43,391 nt of DNA from Paenibacillus albiflavus (GCF_004344915.1 NZ_SKFG01000028.1:1-43391), one strand, 5' to 3'. Counted from the first letter of the stretch, positions 25,509 to 34,476 are shown. The notes: generated by a model not told the origin, from the sequence alone. A program made the numbers and translations.

Positions 25509-25952
25509 TTAAAACGTATTATATATATCTTCACATTCTTCCGCGCTCGGTTCATAAAAACAGTGCTTCTTCCATCGTCCTGCAAGCGGCTGATTATACC
25601 AAGTTTCCGGACATGGTCCGGGATTTTCGAACGTTCCTGGTCGGAAATACCATAGGGCGAATTTGGCTGGCCAACTCCGCTCCCCATTCACAGCCCGTTG
25701 CGCCAGACGGCGTTCCCTCTCTCTTGCGTTTTGATAGTACATACCATGTTGTAATGCTTCGAACGCATGCGGCTGGTTGATCATTTGGGGAATTGTCCGG
25801 ATATCTTTAAAATCGGAGCAATCCACTCTTATTCGGTTAATGCCAACATTTCCAACATGGAGCATGCCCTGTTCGCCTTCGGTCTCAGCTTCAGCTCGAA
25901 GCAACCTTGCCAACATATTTATATCCTGTTCCCTGGCTTTTACGACTCCCAT
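25509..25952 (-). CDS. cwlJ: Cell wall hydrolase CwlJ
   Basis: 147-residue SleB/CwlJ-type hydrolase (Hydrolase_2) that degrades spore cortex peptidoglycan during germination, lying at the spore periphery. The catalytic region LLRAEAETEGEQGMLHVGN holds the conserved Glu. The segments NRIRVDCSDFKDIRTIPQMI, QPHAFEALQHG, VNGERSWPAKFALWYFRP and the C-terminus HCFYEPSAEECEDIYNTF closely follow B. subtilis CwlJ. No signal peptide, as in CwlJ. The usual partner gerQ is not adjacent in this window. It links functionally to the germinant receptor operon at 2354-6537. Confidence 0.95.
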   Translation of the reverse strand: MGVVKAREQDINMLARLLRAEAETEGEQGMLHVGNVGINRIRVDCSDFKDIRTIPQMINQPHAFEALQHGMYYQNARERERRLAQRAVNGERSWPAKFALWYFRPGTFENPGPCPETWYNQPLAGRWKKHCFYEPSAEECEDIYNTF

Positions 25953-26490
25953 TAGCTCACCTCTTTATATTCCTAGACTCATCATATTATAGGCGAAGCG
26001 GATGTGTTACTCTGAAGTTCAAACTTGAAATGCGTCACTATTATCATGAAGAAGGTATTAGGAGATACAATTACACCCAAGGGATTATTACAGATAGTGA
26101 TAATAATCCCATCGACATGGTTTGGGTAAAGATCTTTTGCACATTCAATATCCCCATATTGTTCTTTATTTTCAATTTAGTTCCACTAAGAATTTATCTT
26201 TAAACGGTCAAATTCTAAGGATACGTGAGCATTTAAGAGAAAAGCGTTTTTCCATAGAGGGAGAATAGTTTAAGGTCATTCGCGTTGGACCGTATCATAA
26301 GTAACTGCAAACCAATTACGGATAGAAGCGTATTGATACTGTTCATCTCATTTCTTAGTAGATTTAAAGATAATAAATCTTGAGTAATCTCGTTGTATTT
26401 GTTCCTGAATAGCTGGATTTTATCCAACTACTACGAGTTATTGTTAGCCTACTACTATTTATCCCTCCTATTTAAGTAGTCAAAAAATAG
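25953..26490. other. AT-rich intergenic region without a convincing gene
   Basis: 538 bp between cwlJ and the promoter of the siderophore operon. The only frame of note is a 64-codon TTG-started minus-strand frame (26233-26427) with no recognisable family and a weak start, which I do not call. No repeats or RNA structures stand out. Confidence 0.5.
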
Positions 26491-26518
26491 TTGACAATAT
26501 AATTTAAATTGATATACT
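26491..26518 (+). promoter_or_regulatory. Sigma-A promoter of the siderophore uptake operon
   Basis: TTGACA (26491-26496), a 16-bp spacer and TATACT (26513-26518). This is a near-consensus vegetative promoter upstream of the binding-protein gene. Confidence 0.85.
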
Positions 26519-26534
26519 AAACATTGTATTGAAA

Positions 26535-26551
26535 TTGATAATCATTATCAA
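26535..26551. promoter_or_regulatory. Fur box
   Basis: TTGATAAT-C-ATTATCAA is a perfect palindrome that contains the Bacillus 7-1-7 Fur core TGATAATNATTATCA. It lies 16 bp downstream of the -10 element, near the expected transcription start, so Fur-Fe(II) bound here should block initiation or early elongation. Confidence 0.95.
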
Positions 26552-26636
26552 TGATAAAAACATAACATAGATAATAATTTCATCATTTCAATAATCTGTA
26601 TGTTTATATAGCTTACATAAGGAGAGTGTATGAGAA

Positions 26637-27650
26637 ATGAGGAAGTTTAAATTAACTGTTTTATTAACAATTTTTGTTTTGATGTTGGCAGCTTGCTCCA
26701 ATTCAAGTAATGATAATGGTAAAACAGAAACTAATGGGCAAGAAAATCAATCTACTAAAGCTTCAACGGTTGAAATCACTGATGCTCATGGAACTGTTAC
26801 TGTTCCTGTAAACCCTAAAAATGTAATTGCTCTGGATAGTAGAGCTTTTGAAACTTTAGCTGATTGGAATATTAAATTAGTGGCTGCTCCAAAGGATGTA
26901 ATGCCTGCGGATTCAACATATGTAAAAGATGATTCGGTTAAAAATATTGGAAATCACCGTGAACCAAATCTTGAAATTATAGCAGCTGCAAACCCTGAAC
27001 TTGTCATTATCGGTCAAAGATTTGCTAACCATTATGAAGCGATCAAAAAATTAGTGCCAAATGCAGCTGTTATTGATCTGAATTTTGATGTTTCTGAGAA
27101 AGCTGATAAACCAGGGGAAAACTTAGCAAATGGATTTAAGGATATTACAATTACTTTAGGACAAATTTTTGATAAAAATGAAGAAGCTAAACAATTGGTA
27201 GCTGATTTTGATAAAGCTATCGAAGATGTTAAGTCTGCCTATAATGGATCGGATACAGTTATGGGTGTTGAAGTTTCTGGTGGGAACATTGGCTTTTCAG
27301 CTCCAGGTTTTGGACGTGTTTGGGGACCGATGTTTGAAATTTTTGGATGGAAACCAGCTTTAGAAATTAAAAATGCTACTTCAGATCATAAAGGTGATGA
27401 GATTTCTGTTGAAGCTATTGCAAAAAGTAATCCTGATTGGCTTCTCGTAGTAGATCGTGATGCTGCAGTATCTTCTACAACTGATGCCGTTCCTGCACAA
27501 GATGTGATTAATAAATCACCTGCTCTTCAAAAAGTAACTGCTATTACTAAAGGGCAAATTGTTTATGCACCAAATGACACTTATACAAATGAATCAATCC
27601 AAACTTTCATAGAGATATTTAAAAACCTTGCAAAAACTTTAGCTAAGTAA
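26637..27650 (+). CDS. yclQ: Siderophore ABC transporter, substrate-binding lipoprotein
   Basis: 337-residue periplasmic-binding-type lipoprotein (FatB/YclQ-like, class III). It has a signal peptide ending LMLAAC with the lipid-modified Cys near residue 20, then a Ser/Asn-rich linker. The binding fold starts VEITDAHGTVTVPVNPKNVI. The motif ALDSRAFETLADWNI and the second-lobe strand NPDWLLVVDRD are typical. Bacillus YclQ takes petrobactin/catecholate; the ligand here is inferred from similarity. ATG 26637 has GGAGAG 10 nt upstream. It is the first gene of a Fur-controlled operon and is strongly AT-rich. Confidence 0.93.
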   Translation: MRKFKLTVLLTIFVLMLAACSNSSNDNGKTETNGQENQSTKASTVEITDAHGTVTVPVNPKNVIALDSRAFETLADWNIKLVAAPKDVMPADSTYVKDDSVKNIGNHREPNLEIIAAANPELVIIGQRFANHYEAIKKLVPNAAVIDLNFDVSEKADKPGENLANGFKDITITLGQIFDKNEEAKQLVADFDKAIEDVKSAYNGSDTVMGVEVSGGNIGFSAPGFGRVWGPMFEIFGWKPALEIKNATSDHKGDEISVEAIAKSNPDWLLVVDRDAAVSSTTDAVPAQDVINKSPALQKVTAITKGQIVYAPNDTYTNESIQTFIEIFKNLAKTLAK

Positions 27651-27666
27651 TCTAAAGGAGCATAAC

Positions 27667-28695
27667 ATGGTGCTGAAAGAGACAGTACAAAAAAATTCTG
27701 GGGTTGAGAAAAATTCTCAGCCCCGGCTTTATAACCACAACAAGGTATGGACAAAACCTTTTATATTCGCGATTATAGTTGTTATTATTTTGGGAATTAT
27801 ATCCCTATTTACGGGAGTTTATGATATACGTGGACAAGAGGATGGAATGGAAATGTTTTTCATTACTCGTGTTCCAAGAACAGCCGCATTAATGCTTACT
27901 GGGGCTGCTATGGCCATGTCAGGACTCGTAATGCAACTTATTACACAGAATCGTTTAGTTGAACCTACCACAACAGGAACTATTGAATGGGCGGGTTTGG
28001 GACTTCTTGTTGTTTACTTATTATTTCCTGCACCAACGTTAATTCTAAGAATGACTGGTGCAATTGTTTTTTCTTTTATAGGAACTATGATATTCTTTTT
28101 ATTTTTAAGAAGAGTTAAACTCCGTTCGTCTTTAATTGTCCCAATTATTGGACTGATGCTTGGTGCAGTCATTTCTGCAGTTTCCACTTTTATGGGACTC
28201 CTTTTTCAAGTGACGCAAAATATTGAATCTTGGTTTGTAGGTTCTTTTGCGGCAGTTCAAGTTGGAAGATATGAATATTTATGGCTAATTGTTATCGTTA
28301 CTTTTCTTATTTTTATTTATGCTAATAGACTGACTTTAGCAGGACTAGGGGAAGATGTTGCAACAAGTCTTGGAGTAAATTACAATAGGATCGTTCTTTT
28401 GGGTACTGGTCTTATTTCTTTAGCAGTTGGAATTGTTGCAGCTGTTATTGGAAACTTACCTTTTTTAGGATTAATTGTCCCAAATATTGTTTCAATGTTT
28501 AGGGGAGATGATCTTAGGAGCAATTTGCCTTGGGTATGTGTGATAGGAATGGGTACTATAACGGTTTGTGACATCATTTCTCGAACAATTATAATGCCTT
28601 TTGAAGTACCTGTTTCTTTAATACTTGGAACAGTGGGGGCAGTCGTATTTATTGCTATTTTATTGAGACAAAGAAAACCAAGGAGGCTAAGATGA
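27667..28695 (+). CDS. yclN: Siderophore ABC transporter permease (YclN-like)
   Basis: 342-residue FecCD-family permease with about nine or ten membrane segments. The family motifs GAAMAMSGLVMQLITQNRLV and EPTTTGTIEWAGLG near the N-terminus are clear, and the cytoplasmic loop LPFLGLIVPNIVSMFRGDD includes the G-containing contact for the ATPase. It resembles B. subtilis YclN more than the second permease does. Start ATG 27667 follows AAAGGAGC. Its stop overlaps the next start (ATGA). Confidence 0.92.
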   Translation: MVLKETVQKNSGVEKNSQPRLYNHNKVWTKPFIFAIIVVIILGIISLFTGVYDIRGQEDGMEMFFITRVPRTAALMLTGAAMAMSGLVMQLITQNRLVEPTTTGTIEWAGLGLLVVYLLFPAPTLILRMTGAIVFSFIGTMIFFLFLRRVKLRSSLIVPIIGLMLGAVISAVSTFMGLLFQVTQNIESWFVGSFAAVQVGRYEYLWLIVIVTFLIFIYANRLTLAGLGEDVATSLGVNYNRIVLLGTGLISLAVGIVAAVIGNLPFLGLIVPNIVSMFRGDDLRSNLPWVCVIGMGTITVCDIISRTIIMPFEVPVSLILGTVGAVVFIAILLRQRKPRRLR

Positions 28696-29756
28696 ACGCA
28701 TTGGAATATAGAAATAAAGAAAATGTCGTAATCAATTCTAGCCTTCATAATGAGAATAGATCAGCTAGAGCTTTTCGCTCTAAGAAAGAAGAACAACGTT
28801 ATTGGATTTTGCTGATAACATTGATTGTATTGGGTCTCCTTTCTTCATATGGACTTTTAGTTTATAACAATCCAGTTCCGGTAGATTCACCTTCTTTTAT
28901 TCCAGTTGTTAAGAGAAGGTTAGTAGCTCTTGTTGCAATGCTTATTGCTGCTATTTGTCAAAGTTTGTCGACCGTTGCTTTCCAATCGATTACGAATAAT
29001 AGAATTATAACCCCTTCACTTTTAGGCTTTGAATCACTTTACACAACAATTCATACGAGTACAATATTTTTCTTTGGTGTTGGTGCATTGATTAACTTTA
29101 CTGGTATTGTACCATTTGCAATTCAAGTTATTGTTATGGTCTTGATGAGTTTGATACTTTATGGATGGTTGCTTTCTGGAAAGTATGGAAATTTGCAGCT
29201 TATGCTTTTGGTTGGAATTATTATTGGAACAGGTCTGAAATCTGTGTCATCTTTCATGAGGAGACTTCTTTCGCCTAATCAATTTGATATTTTACAGGCA
29301 AGATTGTTTGGTTCTGTTAATAATGCAGATTCTGCATATTTTCCTATTGTAATTCCTGTGGTAATAATTGTAGCATTATTACTTCTTGCTCATTCTAAGA
29401 AATTAAATATACTGTCACTTGGAAAGGATGTCTCTACTTCATTTGGAGTTAAACATCAATCTAGTATAATTTATACACTTATATTAGTTTCTGTTTTGAT
29501 GTCAATTTCAACAGCTTTGATTGGACCACTTACTTTCTATGGATTTTTAGTTGCAACTTTGAGTTATCAAGCAGCGCCAACCTATGATCATAGATATATT
29601 TTTCCAATGGCTCTTGCTATAGGGTTTTTGATAATAACGAGTGCATACTTTTTAATGTATCATGTATTCAATGCGCAAGGCGTCGTTTCAGTTATTATTG
29701 AATTATTTGGTGGAATCATATTCTTAACTGTCATTTTAAGGAAGAGGGCGCTATGA
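28692..29756 (+). CDS. yclO: Siderophore ABC transporter permease (YclO-like)
   Basis: 354-residue second FecCD-family permease. It has a longer polar N-terminus (about 35 residues before the first membrane segment) and the segment LIAAICQSLSTVAFQSITNN followed by RIITPSLLGFESLY, the FecCD hallmark. Near the C-terminus it reads GPLTFYGFLVATLSYQ. It forms a heterodimer with the permease at 27667 by analogy. It overlaps the upstream gene by 4 bp and the downstream ATPase by 4 bp. Confidence 0.92.
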   Translation: MNALEYRNKENVVINSSLHNENRSARAFRSKKEEQRYWILLITLIVLGLLSSYGLLVYNNPVPVDSPSFIPVVKRRLVALVAMLIAAICQSLSTVAFQSITNNRIITPSLLGFESLYTTIHTSTIFFFGVGALINFTGIVPFAIQVIVMVLMSLILYGWLLSGKYGNLQLMLLVGIIIGTGLKSVSSFMRRLLSPNQFDILQARLFGSVNNADSAYFPIVIPVVIIVALLLLAHSKKLNILSLGKDVSTSFGVKHQSSIIYTLILVSVLMSISTALIGPLTFYGFLVATLSYQAAPTYDHRYIFPMALAIGFLIITSAYFLMYHVFNAQGVVSVIIELFGGIIFLTVILRKRAL

Positions 29757-30505
29757 TAAAGATTAATAATGTTAGAAAATTGTATACGGATGAGGTAAAA
29801 ATAGGACCTTTGAATATCGAAATACCAAAAGCTGGTCTTACTTCATTAATTGGACCAAATGGTGCTGGAAAGTCTACGGCACTTTTGATGATTGGAAGAC
29901 TTCTGGATATCGATGAAGGCCAAATTCAGGTGGCAGATATGGATGTTTCTAAATCTGATTCAAAAGACTTAGCAAAAATTATTACTATTTTGCGTCAAGA
30001 AAATCATTTTGTCACGAGGCTTACGATTAGACAACTAGTTGGATTTGGACGTTTTCCTTATTCGAAAGGAAGATTAACTAAAGCGGATGAGGCTATTATC
30101 TCTAAATATATCGATTTTTTAGGTTTGACTGATCTAGAAAACAGATATTTAGATGAGCTTTCTGGTGGTCAAAGGCAAAGGGCATATGTAGCAATGGTTT
30201 TGTGCCAAGAGACTGAATATGTACTTTTGGACGAACCTTTGAACAATCTTGATGTTGCTCGTTCTGTTCAAATGATGGAGCATTTGAGGCATGCTGCTAA
30301 TGAATTTGGAAGAACAATTCTGACTGTTATGCATGATATAAATTTTGCAGCCAAATACTCTGATAGAATTTGTGCTATGAAAGATGGACAAATTGCCGCT
30401 TTTGGAACAGTAGAAGAGGTTATGGATCCAGAAGTTTTGACAGATATTTTTGAAACGAAAATAGAAATTATCGATGGTCCTTATGGGCCAATAGCGATTT
30501 ATTAA
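29753..30505 (+). CDS. yclP: Siderophore ABC transporter ATP-binding protein
   Basis: 250-residue ATPase of the siderophore/B12 (FepC/YclP) type. Walker A is GPNGAGKST, the signature is LSGGQRQRAYVAMVL, Walker B is YVLLDEPLNNLD and the H-loop is VMHDINFA. It closes the four-gene operon and begins in an ATGA overlap with the second permease. No terminator follows immediately; the nearest is at 30767, after decayed DNA. Confidence 0.95.
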   Translation: MIKINNVRKLYTDEVKIGPLNIEIPKAGLTSLIGPNGAGKSTALLMIGRLLDIDEGQIQVADMDVSKSDSKDLAKIITILRQENHFVTRLTIRQLVGFGRFPYSKGRLTKADEAIISKYIDFLGLTDLENRYLDELSGGQRQRAYVAMVLCQETEYVLLDEPLNNLDVARSVQMMEHLRHAANEFGRTILTVMHDINFAAKYSDRICAMKDGQIAAFGTVEEVMDPEVLTDIFETKIEIIDGPYGPIAIY

Positions 30506-30580
30506 TTACAAGATTTTCAAATAAAGGGGAGCATCTCAAAAAAATAAGTATGCCTAAGAAACCTATGTCTTGAAACGGGA

Positions 30581-30660
30581 GGTTTCGCACGTGCCAGCAT
30601 GATCCCACGATTGACGGGATAAAAACGGTTGGACTCGTCCAGTTGCCTGCTATGATTTCC
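30581..30660 (+). pseudogene. Remnant of a FetB/YbbM-type (UPF0014) permease
   Basis: In two frames separated by one missing base at 30604-30606 the DNA reads GFARASMI and then PTIDGIKTVGLVQLPAMI. The UPF0014 (FetB/YbbM) iron/ABC permease family carries a strongly conserved PTID.MKTVGLV.LPGMM segment. Similarity stops on both sides, so only about 26 codons remain. The downstream 30661-30766 keeps an open frame (RNEWYQEMVQVGGSGS, then VDHPAVTHISENKNI) that I cannot assign. Confidence 0.6.
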
Positions 30661-30766
30661 GTAACGAATGGTACCAAGAGATGGTTCAAGTCGGTGGTTC
30701 TGGATCAGTGGACCATCCGGCTGTAACTCATATATCGGAGAACAAGAACATAGTCTCATTAGAATC

Positions 30767-30786
30767 CGCGCTCAGCGCGTTTTTTT
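30767..30786 (+). terminator. Rho-independent terminator
   Basis: CGCGC-TCA-GCGCG stem followed by T7. It is downstream of the decayed region after the siderophore operon and could end read-through from it. Confidence 0.8.
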
Positions 30787-31190
30787 GTTTTTAGGGTTCA
30801 AGTTGCCAACCTTATTTTTGAACAGGCCAAGAGAAGTTTTGCTCTGCTCTCTACCTAAGCTAGATTTTGAAATAATAATTAGATTTTTTATAAAAATGTC
30901 AAAATACAGAATACGCGGATACAACTGAATTGGACTGGACCACATAGGATGAATTGAAAATTTGCTGCTCAGCAACTAGAGTTCGCGGGAGATTTTATTA
31001 GCCAAAAAGACCAAATTATTGAAGAAAATATAGGAATTAATCGATCAAACGTGACATTTGATTTCCTTAAGTTTAGGTCTTGATAATTTTCAGTCTAATG
31101 GTTTATTTTCTTTTAAAACAGCATTTTTTATTTTTTGCGATTAAAGTAACCTTTGCCCTCATAGATGGCACTTATCAGTAGTTCAGCACA
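30787..31190. other. Gene-poor decayed region
   Basis: AT-rich DNA with no convincing gene. One open stretch (about 30959-31080, including EFAGDFISQKDQIIEEN) lacks a start codon and a family. It ends before the ribosome binding site of the sigma-factor gene. Confidence 0.45.
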
Positions 31191-31207
31191 GAGGAGATGT
31201 AACTAGC

Positions 31208-32800
31208 ATGCAGTATTGGGTAGAAGAAGCGAGACGGGGCAATCAGTTAGCATTTGAACAGATAATGGGACAGTTTCAGGGGATGGCGTATGCCGTTGCT
31301 TATGCTAAATTGCAGGATGCTCATTTGGCTGAGGATGCCGTTCAGGAGGCTTTTGCAGAGGCATTCAAATCCTTGCACAAGCTTAAGGAATCTAACGCTT
31401 TTCCAGGATGGTTCAAGGTGATCGTGACCAGAGCGTGCAATCGCATGATACGCAACAAGAGGCCTAGTACCATTGCTTACGAACAGATGGTAGAGTCAGT
31501 CGCCCCTGTACCTGATATAGCTGATCTTGTGGTACAAAGAGATCTATATCAGTCTCTCTATGCTTCGATTGCTGGACTATCCTATAACTTGCGCGTGGCG
31601 GTACAATTGTTTTATTTTCAAGGCCACTCATTGAAAGAAATTGAGGCGTACTTAAACATACCAACAACCGTACTCAAAAAACGACTCTTCGATGCCCGCA
31701 AAAAACTGAAGGTTGCGCTCCCTATTGCTGATTTTGTATCTGTATGGAACGATTTATATGAAGGGGGAAGAAGCATGCTGCATATTGTAAATGGAGATGT
31801 AGTCGCGGATAAGCTGCGTAAAAGCGGGGTTCAAGGGGATATTCTTGTATGGAGAGAAATTTATTCGGAAGGACCGATATTCACAGATTTAATGGAGGAT
31901 GGAAATCGGGCAATACGTGCAACGTATTTGGAACAACGACTGGGTATCCCAAGCCGTGAATATGAAAGCGGATGTCTATCGCAAGAGAAGGCATTAGCTG
32001 CTTTTCATCAGTATGAAGAAGTTGTCTTATGGTTCGAGCATGATCTTTTTGACCAGACGATGTTGAGTTTCTTATTGAATTGGTTTGCTGGACAATCTAT
32101 GGGCACAACGAAGCTAAGCTTGCTGTGTATTGGAGATTATCCGGGGATCGAATTGTTTCGCGGGTTAGGTCAGCTATCTGTTCAGCAGTTAGAAGGTTTG
32201 TCAGGGACATGGCAATCGGTCGGAGACGAGGTGCTAGAGCTTGGGAGATTAGTATGGGACGCCTATTCCTCACCAGATCCTAGTAAGTTAGTTGAGCTGC
32301 TTCAAGGGAATTTGACGGCTTTGCCTTATGTTAATCGTGCGCTTCAATTCCATTTATCTAGATATCCTTCTATAAAAAATGGTCTTGGCATTGTACAGCA
32401 ACTGACGTTGGAGATGGTGCGGGATGGTCTATCATCACCAGTGGATTTGTTTAAGCAAGTAGGTGACAAACTGCATGAACTAGGGATGGGGGACCTGCAA
32501 TATTGGCAATGCTTAGCGGGAATGGTGCAAGGTAAGCATCCATTATTATCCCTGGATGGAACGAATCAAGTTCCGATGTATCAGGACGTTTCTACGGAAT
32601 GGAAACATAGTAAGGTAGCGTTAACAGAATTAGGCAGCAAGATTCTGGATGGAGTGGAAGATTGGATAGCGATTAATGGCATTAATGAATGGTATGGCGG
32701 TGTTCATTTAGAGGGAAATCATGTTCCATGGCGCTGGGATTCGGTAAATAATCGGTTAGTTCAGGTACAATGTGGGAGGGAATGGAAGCTAATACAATAG
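31208..32800 (+). CDS. ECF-type sigma-70 factor fused to a DUF1835 domain protein
   Basis: 530 residues. Residues 1-180 are an ECF sigma factor: region 2 has LAEDAVQEAFAEAFKSLHKL and FPGWFKVIVTRACNRMIR, and region 4 has LRVAVQLFYFQGHSLKEIEA and TTVLKKRLFDARKKL. From Met190 the protein is a DUF1835-family protein (MLHIVNGDVVADKLRKSG, then GDILVWREIYSEGPI, then VVLWFEHDLFDQTMLSFLL). An internal ribosome binding site GGGGG (31763-31767) lies 7 nt before the in-frame ATG 31775, so the C-terminal part may also be made alone. No anti-sigma gene is adjacent. Start ATG 31208 follows GAGGAGA. Such fusions occur in Bacilli from memory; the role is unknown. Confidence 0.88.
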   Translation: MQYWVEEARRGNQLAFEQIMGQFQGMAYAVAYAKLQDAHLAEDAVQEAFAEAFKSLHKLKESNAFPGWFKVIVTRACNRMIRNKRPSTIAYEQMVESVAPVPDIADLVVQRDLYQSLYASIAGLSYNLRVAVQLFYFQGHSLKEIEAYLNIPTTVLKKRLFDARKKLKVALPIADFVSVWNDLYEGGRSMLHIVNGDVVADKLRKSGVQGDILVWREIYSEGPIFTDLMEDGNRAIRATYLEQRLGIPSREYESGCLSQEKALAAFHQYEEVVLWFEHDLFDQTMLSFLLNWFAGQSMGTTKLSLLCIGDYPGIELFRGLGQLSVQQLEGLSGTWQSVGDEVLELGRLVWDAYSSPDPSKLVELLQGNLTALPYVNRALQFHLSRYPSIKNGLGIVQQLTLEMVRDGLSSPVDLFKQVGDKLHELGMGDLQYWQCLAGMVQGKHPLLSLDGTNQVPMYQDVSTEWKHSKVALTELGSKILDGVEDWIAINGINEWYGGVHLEGNHVPWRWDSVNNRLVQVQCGREWKLIQ

Positions 32801-32827
32801 GCTGACGTGATATAACAAGATAATTAG

Positions 32828-32884
32828 AAGTGAAGGACTGCCTGTTGCCTAAGCGGCTGCAAGGAGGCTCCCTTCACTTTTTTC
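32828..32884. terminator. Rho-independent terminator, long-looped
   Basis: AAGTGAAGG / CCTTCACTT stem with a structured loop, followed by T6. It ends the sigma-factor fusion gene and overlaps the 3' end of the converging membrane-protein gene at 32874. Confidence 0.8.
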
Positions 32885-33119
32885 TTAATGACGCATAGGC
32901 GAAAAATGCAAGTCCTATAATTAGAAAGGCGGGTACCACGATATTGTCGCCGAAGCCTGGCATTACAGTACTGGGGACAGTACCCGAAATATGGGCAGTA
33001 TAAAAACCAGCGAGCTCTATACTCCCCGCTATCGTTGCTGCCATCCGTTCCAGTGTGTAGATCACTCCTGATGCAATGATAAAAACGATGCCCATAATGA
33101 TAATAAATCTATCTTTCAT
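32874..33119 (-). CDS. Small two-TM membrane protein next to the SEDS gene
   Basis: 81 residues with hydrophobic segments at about 4-22 and 58-78. A short extracytoplasmic loop lies between them (TLERMAATIAGSIELAGF then HISGTVPSTVMPGFGDN). It starts 13 bp after the SEDS stop with GGGTGAGG upstream of ATG 33119, so the pair is an operon. I do not recognise the family; a small accessory to the SEDS protein is a reasonable guess only. Confidence 0.7.
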   Translation of the reverse strand: MKDRFIIIMGIVFIIASGVIYTLERMAATIAGSIELAGFYTAHISGTVPSTVMPGFGDNIVVPAFLIIGLAFFAYASLRKK

Positions 33120-33132
33120 ACATCCTCACCCC

Positions 33133-34290
33133 TTATAGAACGCTATCTTCTTCTTGATGCAGATGCACGCTCATCGCTAAGCCGATGGCTACCATGTTAA
33201 TTAATAGTGATGTTCCTCCGTAACTAATGAAGGGAAGCGTTATTCCCGTAAGCGGGATAATCCCGACCATCATGCCGATATTTTGGAAAATTTGATAGAT
33301 ATACATGGAGACAATTCCGACAATTATTAATGGTCCACTCGTAGATTTGGAGTTGATGGCGATTAGAATCAATCGATAGATCAGAATAAAGTACAGAATC
33401 AGGATGCCTGCTGCTCCAACAAAGCCAAATTCTTCACCAATGACGACAAAAATGGAATCTGAGTAGGAGTAAGGTATTTTACCCGAATGGATCATATCGC
33501 CCTTCATATAGCCTCTACCCAATAATTCACCTGAACCAATTGCTAGTCTAGCATTGTCCACATGGTAGGTTTGATCTTTGGAAGCGAATTCCGGTGCAAA
33601 ATAAGTGTCTAATCGATCTGCCCAGTGCCCGAAACCTTTCTCTTTAAGGAATGTTCCGATAACTTCATGATTATGGCTATACAGATAATCGAACAGAAAG
33701 TAGCCGCCTACAAGTATAGCAATCCCAATAATGGCATGGGAATATTTGAGATTGCCTATCCAGAGCATGCCGATTAGGATCACAAGGTAGATGATGGCAT
33801 TACCAAGATCGGGCTGCACGAGCACTAGCATGAAGGGTATAAATACGACAAATACAACAGGGACAACATCTCTAATTAGCAGTAAAGGCTCCTGATTTTT
33901 TCGGTAAAGAATATAGGTTAGGATGATGACCAGAATGATCTTCATGATTTCAGCAGGCTGCAAATCTAGCCCGCCTGGAATCTCATACCAGCCCCTAGCA
34001 CCATTCTTCTCTGAACCAAAGAAGAAAATCCCGATTAGCAAAACAATACCGATAAGATAGATGTAGGGGGAGAATTTGAGCAGCGTTTTATAATTAAATA
34101 GACTGGCGAGTATAAAGGCAAAAATACAGACTGTATTGACGGTAATCAGTTTCTTGATACTGATCGGTTTGATATAGGTGTCATCGATCGTTGCACTATG
34201 AATAAGAAGGATGCTTAGAACAGAGAGGATCACGAGAATGCCAATGATTATATAATCCATTCTTTTGAGCTTGTCGAGAAGTATTTTCAC
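33133..34290 (-). CDS. RodA/FtsW/SpoVE-type SEDS protein
   Basis: 385-residue peptidoglycan glycosyltransferase of the SEDS family with about ten membrane segments. Family motifs are clear: GARGWYEIPGGLDLQPAEIMK, VLVQPDLGNAIIYL, ARLAIGSGELLGRGYMKG, YSDSIFVVIGEEFGFVGAAG and LPFISYGGTSLL. The large extracytoplasmic loop and its ordering are as in RodA. No partner class B PBP gene is adjacent. Start ATG 34290 on the minus strand. It is likely an accessory SEDS protein rather than the housekeeping RodA, since it lies outside a cell-shape cluster. Confidence 0.93.
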   Translation of the reverse strand: MKILLDKLKRMDYIIIGILVILSVLSILLIHSATIDDTYIKPISIKKLITVNTVCIFAFILASLFNYKTLLKFSPYIYLIGIVLLIGIFFFGSEKNGARGWYEIPGGLDLQPAEIMKIILVIILTYILYRKNQEPLLLIRDVVPVVFVVFIPFMLVLVQPDLGNAIIYLVILIGMLWIGNLKYSHAIIGIAILVGGYFLFDYLYSHNHEVIGTFLKEKGFGHWADRLDTYFAPEFASKDQTYHVDNARLAIGSGELLGRGYMKGDMIHSGKIPYSYSDSIFVVIGEEFGFVGAAGILILYFILIYRLILIAINSKSTSGPLIIVGIVSMYIYQIFQNIGMMVGIIPLTGITLPFISYGGTSLLINMVAIGLAMSVHLHQEEDSVL

Positions 34291-34476
34291 GGCTTTCCCA
34301 CTTTCTATAAGAAAACTTGAGCTATTTTGTTTAAAAAATCAATTAATATTTCTATTATACAATAGGGTGATTCACGACGGCAAAAGTGATTTGTTTGGGG
34401 TCATTTCTTGAATAGTTGCGTGATGAGGATTATACTGTGCTTGTTACCAATAGTCAGGGTAAAAGGAGGAAACAAC

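Noticed and set aside
26233-26427. A 64-codon minus-strand gene between cwlJ and the siderophore operon
   Set aside because: TTG start with a weak site, no family pattern, AT-rich filler-like sequence.
30661-30766. A small gene for the open stretch RNEWYQEMVQVGGSGS
   Set aside because: No start codon or ribosome binding site, no recognisable family, adjacent to a clear gene remnant.
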